Source: Solimonas sp040066175 (GTDB taxonomy: Bacteria > Pseudomonadota > Gammaproteobacteria > Nevskiales > Nevskiaceae). From it: DNA of 64,000 nt. Made by a program: the position numbers and the translations under genes. Below, piece by piece: positions 16,372-27,423 of the stretch. A model generated the notes under the pieces. The model did no database searches, was not told the origin of the DNA, and saw only the letters and a list, made by a program, of their open reading frames with translations. Numbering within the stretch: position 1 is the stretch's first letter; every line of letters begins with the position of its first letter. Location of the stretch: contig NZ_JBEAAM010000010.1 of NCBI RefSeq assembly GCF_040066175.1, positions 62,001 through 126,000 on the forward strand. The letters run 5' to 3'.

Positions 16372-18102
16372 TCAGGCGGCGGCCTTTACCGCGTCCGGGA
16401 CGCGCGCCTGCGCCGCGATGTCGCGCGCGGCGATGTAGGCGAAGGTCAGTGCCGGACCCAGCGTGGAACCGGCACCGGCGTAGGTCGGCCCCATGACCGC
16501 GGCGGAGGTGTTGCCGACCGCGTACAGGCCCTCGATCACGCTGCCGTCCTCGCGCAGCACGCGGGCGCGGGCGTCGGTTTCGAGGCCGCCCTTGGTGCCG
16601 ATCTCGCCGGGCCACATCGGCACTGCGTAGAACGGCGGCTTGACGATCGGTCCCAGGCAGGAATTGGGCCGCACGCTCGGATCGCTGTAGTAGCGGTCGA
16701 TCGCGGTCTCGCCCTTGTGGAACTCCGCATCGACGCCGGTCCTCGCGTATTCGTTCATCTTCGCGACCGTCGCCTGCAGGCCGGCGGCATCGACGCCGAT
16801 CTTGGCCGCCAGGCCATCGAGCGTCTCGGCGCGGAAATAGACCTCGTCGAGCCAGTCCGCCGGCAGCTTGGAATCCGGTTCGATCTGGCCGGGCAGGAAG
16901 ATGCCCATCGGGTACTTGTAACGGAAGGTCGCGTCGAACACGAGCCACGCCGGGATGCAGCCGTTGCCCTGGGCATCGTCGGCATACATCGCGTTGCGGA
17001 AATCCGGATACGCCGCCGCCTCGTTGACGAAGCGCCGGCCCTTGCGGTTGACGGCGACGCAGCCGGGCATGCCGCGTTCGACGAACAGCGTGATCTGCTG
17101 TGCGGCACCGGGCTTGCGCACCGTCGGCGAGCCCCAGACCAGGTCCATGTGCTTGAGCTGCGCCCCGACCGCCTTGCCGGCACGGATGCCGTCGCCGTGG
17201 TTGATCGGCGGTGCCGCGGTCCACTCGGCCTTCGTCGGCTTGGCGAGGTACTGCTCGCGCATCTGCTGGTTCGACTCGAAGCCGCCGCAGGCCAGGATCA
17301 CGCCGCGGCGCGCGCGGTAGCGCAGCCTGCGCCCGTTCTGCGTGACGACGAGGCCGACGACACGCCCGCCTTCCTCGACCAGCGATTCGAGGCCGGTGTT
17401 GAGCTGCAGCGGAACGTTCCGCTGCAGCATCGCGTAGCGCAGCGCCGCGACCATGCCCTGACCGAGCACCTGCCGGCGGTCGCGGTGCGTGCGCCGGCGC
17501 CAGCCGAAGTCCAGCCAGTACTTGAGCAGCAACTTGAGCGTGAGCAGGATCCAGCCCGGACCGCGCGAGAACAGCGTGTGCGCCTCGATCTGGTCCATCG
17601 CGATGCGGCCCATCAGCAGCGTGCCCCTGAAGGACTCGCGCTGACGGCCGAACTCGTCGCCCAGCAGGCGGGCGTCGAACTCGGCCGGCTGCATCGAGCG
17701 CCAGCCTTCCTTGCCGCCCGGCCGGTTCGGGTAGTAGTCCGGGTACTTCGGCACGTTGTGGTAGTGGATGCCGAAGGTGCGCGCCAGATAGCGCACCATC
17801 TCGGGCGCGTTCTTCAGATAGGCCTCGATGCGCGCCTGCGGCACTTCGTCGCCGATCACGTGCTTGAGATAGGTCAGCGCTTCCTCGTAGGAGTCGCTGC
17901 CGCCGGTGCGCGCGATGTCGTCGTTGCACGGGATCCAGATGCCGCCGCCCGACACCGCGCTGGTGCCGCCGTACTTGTCGGACTTCTCGATGACGATGCT
18001 GCTCATGCCCTGCGCCTGCGCGCACAGCGCCGCCGTCATGCCGCCGCCGCCGGAGCCGACGACGACGACATCGTATTCCTGGTCCCAACCCGCCTGACTC
18101 AT
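16372..18102 (-). CDS. kstD: 3-ketosteroid delta1-dehydrogenase (FAD)
   Basis: A 576-residue flavoprotein of the FAD-dependent KstD/fumarate-reductase-like family that introduces the C1-C2 double bond in ring A of 3-ketosteroids. The N-terminal FAD motif is VVVVGSGGGGMTAAL, followed by the KstD-typical GTSAVSGGGIWIP. A second FAD contact, RGVILACGGFESN, lies in the middle. The C-terminus has YAGAGSTLGPALTFAYIAA, close to the conserved GxxLGP end of KstD enzymes. ATG at 18102. The gene lies between the HsaA-like monooxygenase (73 bases upstream) and DUF1295 (10 bases downstream), consistent with a ring A/B operon. A delta4-specific relative is possible, but KstD is the best call. Confidence 0.9.
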   Translation of the reverse strand: MSQAGWDQEYDVVVVGSGGGGMTAALCAQAQGMSSIVIEKSDKYGGTSAVSGGGIWIPCNDDIARTGGSDSYEEALTYLKHVIGDEVPQARIEAYLKNAPEMVRYLARTFGIHYHNVPKYPDYYPNRPGGKEGWRSMQPAEFDARLLGDEFGRQRESFRGTLLMGRIAMDQIEAHTLFSRGPGWILLTLKLLLKYWLDFGWRRRTHRDRRQVLGQGMVAALRYAMLQRNVPLQLNTGLESLVEEGGRVVGLVVTQNGRRLRYRARRGVILACGGFESNQQMREQYLAKPTKAEWTAAPPINHGDGIRAGKAVGAQLKHMDLVWGSPTVRKPGAAQQITLFVERGMPGCVAVNRKGRRFVNEAAAYPDFRNAMYADDAQGNGCIPAWLVFDATFRYKYPMGIFLPGQIEPDSKLPADWLDEVYFRAETLDGLAAKIGVDAAGLQATVAKMNEYARTGVDAEFHKGETAIDRYYSDPSVRPNSCLGPIVKPPFYAVPMWPGEIGTKGGLETDARARVLREDGSVIEGLYAVGNTSAAVMGPTYAGAGSTLGPALTFAYIAARDIAAQARVPDAVKAAA

Positions 18103-18131
18103 GGCCTACGCCTTCCGCTTGTTTTGACAGT

Positions 18132-18151
18132 CCGCGCCAGGGATGGCGCGG
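18132..18151. promoter_or_regulatory. Perfect inverted repeat between hsaA-like gene and kstD
   Basis: CCGCGCCA-GGGA-TGGCGCGG is an 8-bp perfect inverted repeat with a 4-base loop in the 73-base gap between the monooxygenase stop and the kstD start on the minus strand. No T-tract follows in either direction, so it could be a processing or attenuating hairpin, or an operator for kstD. Confidence 0.45.
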
Positions 18152-18175
18152 TCTTGGACAGGATGTCCATGCGCC

Positions 18176-19372
18176 TCAGATAAAAAAGTCCGTATTGTCT
18201 TTGCCGAGCAGCACGCCGCCGTAGTTGCGCCCGAACTGGTCCGGGTTGTTCGCGTAGTGGCCGCGTGCGGCCATGATGTCGAACACGTAGCGGTACAGCG
18301 GGAAGTCGGTGAAGATGCCGCGGCCGCCACAGACCGAGAACAGCTGGTAGGCGTGGCGGGCGCAGCGCTCGACGACCTGTGAGGCCTGGAACCGGAACAG
18401 CAGGCGCTGCGGGATGTCGTCGAGCGGCTGGCGGTTGCGGATCTTGTCCTGCAGCACCTCGAAATTGCGCCTGAGCACCAGCTTCATCTCGTCGATCGCC
18501 ACGGCCGTCTCGGCCGCGGCGAGCTGCGCCGGCCCCTGCTCCGAGGTCTTGTTGCCCATGTCGCCGACGCGCACCCTGGCGAATTCGATGAAGGTGTCGT
18601 GCGCGCCCTGCAGCGCGCCGATCGCCGCGGTCGAGACCGCGCGCACGAAGATCTGGCCGAACGGCAGCTTGTACAGGTCCGAGGGGAACACCTCGCGGCC
18701 GGGATTGGTGCCCATGAAGCCGTCACTGGCCTTGTGCGTGCGGTACTCGGGCACGAACACGTCCTTGACGACGATGTCCTTCGACCCGGTGCCCTTGAGA
18801 CCCATCACATGCCAGGTATCGACCACCTCGAAGTCCGAGCGCGGCAGCAGGAAGGTGCGGTACTCCGGCGGCTGGCCTTCGTTGAAGATCAGGCCGCCGA
18901 GGAACACCCAGTCGCAGTGATCGATGCCGCTGGAGAAGCCCCAGCGCCCCGAGAAGCGGAAGCCGCCCTCGACCGGCTTGACCTGGCCCTTGGGCATGTA
19001 GGTCGAGGCGATGCGCACGTTGGTGTCCTTGCCCCAGACGTCTTCCGCCGCACGCGGGTCGAACAGCGCGATCTGCCAGTTGTGCACGCCGATGACGCCA
19101 TAGATCCACGCCGTGGACATGCAGCCCTCGGCCAGCGCCATCTGCACGTCGTAGAACACCTGCGGGTCCATCTCGTAGCCGCCGTACTTCTTCGGCTGCA
19201 GCACGCGGAAGAAGCCCGCCGCCTGCATCTCGGCAACGGTTTCGTCCGGCACCTTGCGCTCGGCCTCGCACTGGGCGGCGCGCGCCTTGAGGCGCGGGAT
19301 CATGTCGCGCGCACGCTGCACCAGCAGCTCGGGACTGACGAGCGCGACGGTCTTGGGATTGGGGTTCTGCAC
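18176..19372 (-). CDS. hsaA: Flavin-dependent monooxygenase oxygenase component, HsaA/TesA2-like
   Basis: A 398-residue acyl-CoA-dehydrogenase-fold hydroxylase of the HsaA/TesA2 type, which uses reduced flavin to hydroxylate the phenolic A ring of 3-HSA and produce a catechol. Family-typical stretches include YGGYEMDPQVF, FSGRWGFSSGIDHCDWVFLG and the C-terminal DNTDFFI. Length matches HsaA (about 394). The start is a GTG at 19372 that follows GAGGAGATCCGCC; the open frame extends to 19444 but begins without a ribosome site. No flavin reductase (HsaB) gene lies beside it. It is divergent from a secreted hydrolase gene and upstream of kstD. Confidence 0.88.
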   Translation of the reverse strand: MQNPNPKTVALVSPELLVQRARDMIPRLKARAAQCEAERKVPDETVAEMQAAGFFRVLQPKKYGGYEMDPQVFYDVQMALAEGCMSTAWIYGVIGVHNWQIALFDPRAAEDVWGKDTNVRIASTYMPKGQVKPVEGGFRFSGRWGFSSGIDHCDWVFLGGLIFNEGQPPEYRTFLLPRSDFEVVDTWHVMGLKGTGSKDIVVKDVFVPEYRTHKASDGFMGTNPGREVFPSDLYKLPFGQIFVRAVSTAAIGALQGAHDTFIEFARVRVGDMGNKTSEQGPAQLAAAETAVAIDEMKLVLRRNFEVLQDKIRNRQPLDDIPQRLLFRFQASQVVERCARHAYQLFSVCGGRGIFTDFPLYRYVFDIMAARGHYANNPDQFGRNYGGVLLGKDNTDFFI

Positions 19373-19438
19373 GGCGGATCTCCTCGCCTTCCGGGGCTGG
19401 CAACAGGCCTGCTTTTTCACAGAATTCGCCCGGCAGGG

Positions 19439-19455
19439 CATCATCCGAAATGATG
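19439..19455. promoter_or_regulatory. Inverted repeat in divergent hsaA-like/hydrolase control region
   Basis: CATCAT-CCGAA-ATGATG is a perfect 6-bp inverted repeat with a 5-base spacer, roughly central in the 121-base divergent region between the HsaA-like gene (start 19372) and the GlyGly-CTERM hydrolase (start 19494). Position and symmetry suit a dimeric regulator; no match elsewhere in the window was seen. Confidence 0.4.
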
Positions 19456-19493
19456 AGCAGGCACAACCCGCAGAAGATCCTGAGGAGAGTCCG

Positions 19494-21056
19494 ATGAAAG
19501 CAGCACCGATCCTGGCCGGCCTCGCTGCACTGCTGTGCGGCGGCGCACGGGCGATCCCCGAAGGTCCGGACTTCCCGTCCGCCGAGTGGACGCAGCGCGA
19601 GGCGGCGAACTACGCCAGGGTCGGCGAAGGGCCGGCCGAGCAGGCCGCCAATCCGGACTTCCTGCAGCGCTGGGAGGAACAGAACCTCGCCAACACGCTC
19701 GCGTGGAATCAGCGCGCGCTCGATGACCCGAGCTGGCTGATCGCGCCGTCCGGCAACACGCCGGTCACGCCGCTGTGCACGGTCTGGCGCGAGCAGTGCG
19801 CCGGCGATCCGTTCCGCTACCCCGAGGCGCCCGGCCCCGACGGCGCGCCGTTCTACACCAACGAGGCGGACGTGATCCCGGTGCTGTTCTACGACCGCGG
19901 CTGCGCGCGCATCTCCGGCCGCGTGTGGGCGCCGCGCGACGGCCGCAACGGCCTGCCGGCGGTGGTGATCGAGAACGGCTCGGTGCAGGCACCGGAGACC
20001 CTGTACTGGTGGGCGGCGCAGGCGCTGGTGCGCGCCGGCTATGTCGTGATGACCTTCGACCCGCGCGGCCAGGGCCGCTCCGACCAGCAGACGCCGACCG
20101 GCGTGCAGGGCAGCAATGCCAACCCCACCGTGTTCTGGGACGGCCTGGTCGATGCGATCGACTTCTTCCGCTCGTCGAGCGTGCAGCCGTATCCGCACAA
20201 CCTGTCCTGCGCCGGCACCTACCCGACGACGATGACCGCGTTCAATCCGCACATCGCGCGCATCGACCCGGCGCGCCTGGGCATCGCCGGACATTCGCTG
20301 GGCGCTGCCGGCGTGTCGGTCGTGCAGGGCTACGGTGCCGCCGGCGCCGATCCCTGGCCGGGACAGATCGACGCGCACAATCCGGTCAAGGTCGCGGTGG
20401 CCTGGGACGGGCTCGCCAGCGCCAGCGGCGGCGGTTACGGCGGCGGTACGCCGACGATCGTGCCGCGCGTGCCGGCGATGGGACAGACCAGCGAGTACGG
20501 CCTGACACCGGCGCCGTTCACGCAGCCGCCCGACCCGGAGTCGGACAAGGTCGCCTATGCCGCGTGGCGCGACGCCGGCGTCCCGGTGTTCCAGTTCACC
20601 ATCCAGGGCAGCTCGCACTACGAATGGTCGCTGCTGCCGACCTTCCCGGCGACGTCGTGGTGCGCGGACACATCGAGCGGCGCCTGTGAGGGCGGCTGGG
20701 GCAATCCGATGGCCGAGCACTACACGCTGGCCTGGTTCGACCGCTGGCTGAAGAACCCGGGCGAATCCGGTTACGCCGACGCCGATGCGCGCCTGCTCGC
20801 CGACAGCGACTGGCAGCCGCGCTACAGCTTCTACCTGCGCTCGGCGCGCGCGTTTCCGGATCGCAGCGGCAAGGCCCACGTCTGCGAGGACATCCGCGCC
20901 GGCTGCGACGATCTCGACCTCGGCGCGCCCGGCGGCGGGTCGGCGGGCGGCGGCGGGGGCGGCGGCGGCCTCGGCCCGGCGCTGCTCGCCCTCCTCGCGC
21001 TGCTCGCAGTCGGCCGGCGCCGCGCCCTCAGGGCCTGCGCGTCACCCGCACGCTGA
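19494..21056 (+). CDS. Secreted alpha/beta hydrolase with GlyGly-CTERM-like sorting tail
   Basis: A 520-residue exported hydrolase. The signal peptide MKAAPILAGLAALLCGGARA is followed by a mature part with the alpha/beta fold: strand-loop MTFDPRGQGRSD, nucleophile IAGHSLGAAG, and a late His in GSSHYEWSL. Several Cys suggest disulfides. The C-terminus is striking: a Gly/Ser-rich run (about 20930-20970), then LGPALLALLALLAV and a basic tail GRRRALRA, the three-part layout of GlyGly-CTERM proteins processed by rhombosortase. ATG at 19494 follows GAGGAGAG. The 3' end overlaps the convergent GH5 gene by 29 bases. Likely a surface or secreted esterase; substrate unknown. Confidence 0.85.
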   Translation: MKAAPILAGLAALLCGGARAIPEGPDFPSAEWTQREAANYARVGEGPAEQAANPDFLQRWEEQNLANTLAWNQRALDDPSWLIAPSGNTPVTPLCTVWREQCAGDPFRYPEAPGPDGAPFYTNEADVIPVLFYDRGCARISGRVWAPRDGRNGLPAVVIENGSVQAPETLYWWAAQALVRAGYVVMTFDPRGQGRSDQQTPTGVQGSNANPTVFWDGLVDAIDFFRSSSVQPYPHNLSCAGTYPTTMTAFNPHIARIDPARLGIAGHSLGAAGVSVVQGYGAAGADPWPGQIDAHNPVKVAVAWDGLASASGGGYGGGTPTIVPRVPAMGQTSEYGLTPAPFTQPPDPESDKVAYAAWRDAGVPVFQFTIQGSSHYEWSLLPTFPATSWCADTSSGACEGGWGNPMAEHYTLAWFDRWLKNPGESGYADADARLLADSDWQPRYSFYLRSARAFPDRSGKAHVCEDIRAGCDDLDLGAPGGGSAGGGGGGGGLGPALLALLALLAVGRRRALRACASPAR

Positions 21057-22548
21057 CCTCGGTCGCACCGGTGAGGTTGTCCAGCAGCAGGCGCGGCGCG
21101 TTCGCGGCGGACCGCAGCGTCGCGCCGCTGACCTCGACCTGGTAGCCGTTCGGGTAGTGCAGTGCGACCGGCACGAAGATCTCGGTCGGGGCCGTCGCGG
21201 CCCGCGGCGTGTAGCGGTACTGGAACTCGGCCGTGTCCGGGTCGAAGGACAGCGCCAGCGGAACGCCCGCGGTCGCCTGCGGGTAGGTGCGGCTGAGGAT
21301 CTTCAGCTTGTCGAGCTTGGCGGTCGAGAGATCCGCGTCGTCGGCGAACAGGCTCTGCGCGCCGCTGTCCTGCGACTCGGTGGTCGGATCGTCGAAGTTC
21401 TTGTACTGCCAGTACTGCCAGCCGACCAGGTTCTCGTCGGCCTGGCGCGCGACTTCGGCGAGCACCGGCAGCTCGTCGGTGGCGCCGAACTCGGTCAGCA
21501 GTTCGACCGCCTGCATCTTCTCGCCCTGCGCGCGCGCCTCGGCGAAGGTCGTGTCGCCGAAGCTCTCGCAGGTGTCCTGCGGCCCGAACGGCAAGGTGTC
21601 GAGCACGCCCAGCTGCGCGGCGTTGGCCAGCGTGTTGAGCGGACAGTAGTAGTGGAAGGAGTAGCCGAGCTGCGACTCGCCCGGAATCGCCTCGTAGCCG
21701 CGCGCCGGCGCGCCGGTGCTGATCAAGGGCTGCGGCTCGAACCAGACCAGGTTGTCCGGATCGACGCTGCGGATGCCGGTCAGCGCATGCGTGTAGAACG
21801 GCTGCAGCTCGTCGCGCTCGTGCGACTCGCAGCCGAGCCAGGGCTGCAGGCACTGCATGTACTCCATGCCGGCCCAGGGTTCGTTGAGCAGGTCGTAGCC
21901 CATCGAGTACGGCTGATCCTTCCAGCGTCTGGCCACCGCGATCCAGGCGTCGCGGAAGCCGTCCCACACCGGACCGCGCTCGGCCCACAGGTTGTCGAAG
22001 GCTTCCGACACCTGCGGCGTGAAGTAGTTGAACGGAAAGCCGAACGACGGCGGTCCGAGCAGCGTGGTGAACAGGCCCTCGACCGGCTCGACCGCCCAGT
22101 CCGGCACGCCCTCGCCCTGGTACACCGGCCCGAGCATGTCCTGGTGGAAGTCGAACAGGATCCAGATACGCCGGCTGGCGAGCAGCTGCACGATGCGGTC
22201 CCACTGCGCGAGGTAGTCCGTATCGATCACGCCGGGCGCGTGCGGCGACACGCCGACCCACAGCGTGCCGATGCGCGCGGAGTTGAAGCCGTGGTCGGCG
22301 AGCCAGTCGGCATCCGCGGCGCGGAAACCCTTGGCCGCGTCGGGCGGCACATAGGGCGCGGTCTTCCACACGACGTTGACGCCGTGCGTGATGACCACGC
22401 GGTTGTGCCCATCGACCAGCCAGCGACCATCGCGGCGCAACTGCTGCGGGACGGCAGCGCCGCCTCCATCCGGCCCGCCATTGCCGCATCCCGACAAGGC
22501 GGTCAGCGCGAGCGCCAGACCCGCAACCCATCCCGCACGCAGAATCAT
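21028..22548 (-). CDS. GH5-family lipoprotein, endoglycoceramidase / steryl-glucosidase-like
   Basis: A 506-residue glycoside hydrolase of clan A, family 5. The lipoprotein signal MILRAGWVAGLALALTALSG ends with lipobox LSGC, so it is membrane anchored. Features of the endoglycoceramidase branch are THGVNVVWK, DFHQDM, the acid/base Glu in YDLLNEPW and the nucleophile Glu in LLTEFGAT, followed by a C-terminal beta domain. Relatives hydrolyse glucosylceramide or steryl glucosides. ATG at 22548 with GGGGGAG upstream. It is divergent from kshA across 190 bases. In this locus a steryl-glucoside substrate is attractive, but that is inference from context. Confidence 0.87.
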   Translation of the reverse strand: MILRAGWVAGLALALTALSGCGNGGPDGGGAAVPQQLRRDGRWLVDGHNRVVITHGVNVVWKTAPYVPPDAAKGFRAADADWLADHGFNSARIGTLWVGVSPHAPGVIDTDYLAQWDRIVQLLASRRIWILFDFHQDMLGPVYQGEGVPDWAVEPVEGLFTTLLGPPSFGFPFNYFTPQVSEAFDNLWAERGPVWDGFRDAWIAVARRWKDQPYSMGYDLLNEPWAGMEYMQCLQPWLGCESHERDELQPFYTHALTGIRSVDPDNLVWFEPQPLISTGAPARGYEAIPGESQLGYSFHYYCPLNTLANAAQLGVLDTLPFGPQDTCESFGDTTFAEARAQGEKMQAVELLTEFGATDELPVLAEVARQADENLVGWQYWQYKNFDDPTTESQDSGAQSLFADDADLSTAKLDKLKILSRTYPQATAGVPLALSFDPDTAEFQYRYTPRAATAPTEIFVPVALHYPNGYQVEVSGATLRSAANAPRLLLDNLTGATEVSVRVTRRP

Positions 22549-22624
22549 GCTTCTCCCCCATCGCGTTCTGGCGTGCATCACACGCCGATGCGCGCCGCGC
22601 TACTTCACTCAAACGGGTGATGCA

Positions 22625-22653
22625 GCGCCAGGGAGCGGTTTCCAAACTGGCGC
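22625..22653. promoter_or_regulatory. Inverted repeat GCGCCAG-N15-CTGGCGC upstream of kshA
   Basis: Two perfect 7-bp arms (22625-22631 and 22647-22653) separated by 15 bases lie in the divergent GH5/kshA region, about 85 bases ahead of the kshA start. Spacing is wide for a single dimer but the arms are exact. Nothing else notable is seen in this 190-base gap. Confidence 0.35.
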
Positions 22654-22738
22654 GGTACTCGGCGCACCCCGTCCGCCGCACGATTCATTCAGCAACTGCC
22701 GCAGCCGGACCGCTGCCGCGCAGCGAGGGAGCAACACG

Positions 22739-23818
22739 ATGGCAACCACCCAGGAATACGGCCTCGGCGCATTCACCTATCCGCGCGGCTGGTTCATGGT
22801 CGCGGAATCGGCCAAGGTCACCGACAAGCCGATGGGCGTGAAGTTCTTCGGCCAGGAGTTCGCGCTGTACCGCGGCAAGCAGTCCGGCAAGGTCGTGCTG
22901 CTCGACGCCTACTGCCCGCACATGGGCACGCACCTCGCCCGCAACACGACGTCCTACGTCGCCCAGGACGGTCCGGTCGAGGGCGATTCGATCCGCTGCC
23001 CCTATCACGCCTGGCGCTTCGGCCCGGACGGCAAGTGCAACCACATTCCGTACAGCAGCGGCCCGATCCCGCCGGCCGCCAAGGTCCGTTCATGGACGGT
23101 GCGCGAGCATCTGGGCGCGGTCTTCGTCTGGCACGACGAGGAAGGCGGCGCGCCCGACTACGAGCTGCCGGAGATCCCGGAGTGGAACGATCCGGCCTGG
23201 GTGGTCGGCAGCTACGACGACCTGGGAACGGTCAACGTGCACCCGCAGGAGATCATCGACAACATCACCGACGTCGCCCATTTCGACCCGGTGCACGGCT
23301 CGCGCACCAAGTTCTTCGAGAACGAGTTCCGCGGCCACACCGTCACGCAGCGCATGGGCGGCGGCCACCGCACGCTGATCGCCGAAGGCGGGCCGATGCT
23401 GATCACCACCGCGACCTACCACGGCCCCAGCCTGCTGCTGACGCGCATGAGCGGCCTGTACGACTCGTGGATCATCATCGCGCACACGCCGGTCGAGGAC
23501 GGCGTCAGCTACGTCTGGCACAACCTGCTGGTGAAATCGGCGACCAACGCCCAGGCCAACGATCAGGACCGGGCCGCCGCGCGCATGTACCAGGACGCCG
23601 CGCTCGCCGCGTTCGCGCAGGATTTCGAGGTGTGGAAGCACAAGCGCCCGAACTTCAAGGGCCTGTACGTGCAGGGCGACGGCCCGTTCCTCAAGCAGCG
23701 CGCCTGGTACAAGCAGTTCTACAACCCGCGTGCGCAGCGCGACGAGTTCCACAAGAGCGTGGATGGCATCTATCACGCGAAGGGTTTCGAGGGCGCGCCG
23801 CAGACCAAGGCCGCCTGA
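22739..23818 (+). CDS. kshA: 3-ketosteroid 9alpha-hydroxylase oxygenase, KshA-like Rieske protein
   Basis: A 359-residue Rieske non-heme iron oxygenase. The [2Fe-2S] ligands are Cys59-x-His61 and Cys87-x2-His90 (CPHMGTH and CPYHAWRF). The mononuclear iron site is in DNITDVAHFDPVH with Asn175, Asp178, His181 and His186, which matches the KshA pattern. KshA hydroxylates C9 of 3-ketosteroids and, with KstD, opens ring B. ATG at 22739 after CGAGGGAGC. It is monocistronic: a strong terminator follows. No KshB reductase gene is adjacent, so electrons must come from elsewhere, perhaps the ferredoxin pair at 2871-4482. Confidence 0.92.
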   Translation: MATTQEYGLGAFTYPRGWFMVAESAKVTDKPMGVKFFGQEFALYRGKQSGKVVLLDAYCPHMGTHLARNTTSYVAQDGPVEGDSIRCPYHAWRFGPDGKCNHIPYSSGPIPPAAKVRSWTVREHLGAVFVWHDEEGGAPDYELPEIPEWNDPAWVVGSYDDLGTVNVHPQEIIDNITDVAHFDPVHGSRTKFFENEFRGHTVTQRMGGGHRTLIAEGGPMLITTATYHGPSLLLTRMSGLYDSWIIIAHTPVEDGVSYVWHNLLVKSATNAQANDQDRAAARMYQDAALAAFAQDFEVWKHKRPNFKGLYVQGDGPFLKQRAWYKQFYNPRAQRDEFHKSVDGIYHAKGFEGAPQTKAA

Positions 23819-23838
23819 GCCGATCGCAAGGGCCCCAG

Positions 23839-23869
23839 CGCCGCGAGTGATCCTCGCGGCGTTTTTGTT
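23839..23869 (+). terminator. Rho-independent terminator after kshA
   Basis: A perfect 9-bp stem, CGCCGCGAG with CTCGCGGCG around a 5-base loop (TGATC), is followed at once by GTTTTTGTTTG-type T-rich sequence on the plus strand. It starts 21 bases after the kshA stop and is the clearest intrinsic terminator in the window. It also insulates the convergent SDR gene. Confidence 0.9.
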
Positions 23870-23876
23870 TGTTCCG

Positions 23877-24728
23877 TCATGCCCGCGCGATATCGCGGTC
23901 CCGCGTCAGTGCATCGCCGATCACGGTGACGCCGTCGAGCGCATGCAGTTTCGACTGCGCGCGCTGTAGCACCTCGCGGCTCACGGCGATCCAGCCGGTG
24001 CTGTCGCCGGCGATCAGGTGATAGCTCGCCTCCGCCAGCATCTCGACCGGCTCTACCCAGTCCGGGTGCGTCGCCGACATCGCCTGCGCGACCTGCGCCG
24101 CGCCCTCGGTGTGCGCGATCTTGTACGGCATCACCGCATTCACGCAGACGCCACTGCCGTGCAGCTCGGCAGCGAGCGCCAGCGTGTAGCGCTCCAGTGC
24201 CGCCTTGGCGCAGCCGTAGAGCGCCAGCGCGTGGATCTGCTTGGCCGGCCCCGGATACGGGATCGGCGGCTGGCGCGCCATCTCGCTGCTCAGGTTGAGG
24301 ATGCGCCCCCAGCCGCGCTCGCGCATCGTCGGCAGCGCCTGCTGGATCAGGTCGATCGGCGCCTGCAGGTCGAGGTCGAACATCGCCACGCGCGCGGCGC
24401 GGTCGATGCGGCTCGGCGGCGCATAGGCGCCGATGCCGGCGGCGTTGTTGACGAGGATGTCGATCGGTCCGAAGCGTTCGGCGGCACGCGCGACCAGCGC
24501 ATCGCGCGCCGCTGCGTCGGCGAGATCGACGGCCAGCCAGGCCGCGCGTCCGCCGGCCTTCTCGATCCGCGCGCAGGTGTCACGCAGGCCGTCTTTCGAG
24601 CGTGGCGACGCGGTCACGACCAGCGCCGCGCCATGCGCGGCGAGACGCTGCGCGATCGCACGGCCGATGCCGCGGCTCGCACCGGTGACCAGCGCCACGC
24701 GCCCTTTCAAGCTCTGCTCTGCCGGCAT
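23877..24728 (-). CDS. Short-chain dehydrogenase/reductase
   Basis: A 283-residue classical SDR with TGASRGIG, NNAAG, a catalytic Ser in LNLSSEMA and Tyr-Gly-Cys-Ala-Lys in LYGCAKAALERY. An insertion between Ser and Tyr (RQPPIPYPGPAKQIHALA) makes the active-site loop longer than usual. The C-terminal 70 residues (EGAAQVAQAMSATHPDW onward) are also longer than in FabG, with a tail ending TRDRDIARA. ATG at 24728; the upstream extension is an antisense shadow of the receptor gene. Divergent from a TonB-dependent receptor, convergent with kshA. Substrate unknown; an alcohol of a steroid intermediate is plausible. Confidence 0.86.
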   Translation of the reverse strand: MPAEQSLKGRVALVTGASRGIGRAIAQRLAAHGAALVVTASPRSKDGLRDTCARIEKAGGRAAWLAVDLADAAARDALVARAAERFGPIDILVNNAAGIGAYAPPSRIDRAARVAMFDLDLQAPIDLIQQALPTMRERGWGRILNLSSEMARQPPIPYPGPAKQIHALALYGCAKAALERYTLALAAELHGSGVCVNAVMPYKIAHTEGAAQVAQAMSATHPDWVEPVEMLAEASYHLIAGDSTGWIAVSREVLQRAQSKLHALDGVTVIGDALTRDRDIARA

Positions 24729-24855
24729 GCCATCGCTCCTCGTTCCCGGACGGCGAGCCTCGCCGATCGGCGGCCGCACCGGCTCACCCGTTTGCGCGAG
24801 GGCATCCGGACGGTCGCCGGATAGCGTGGGAGCAGGACAACGAGGGGGAGTGCCG

Positions 24856-27420
<2,565 letters not shown>

Positions 27421-27423
27421 GCT

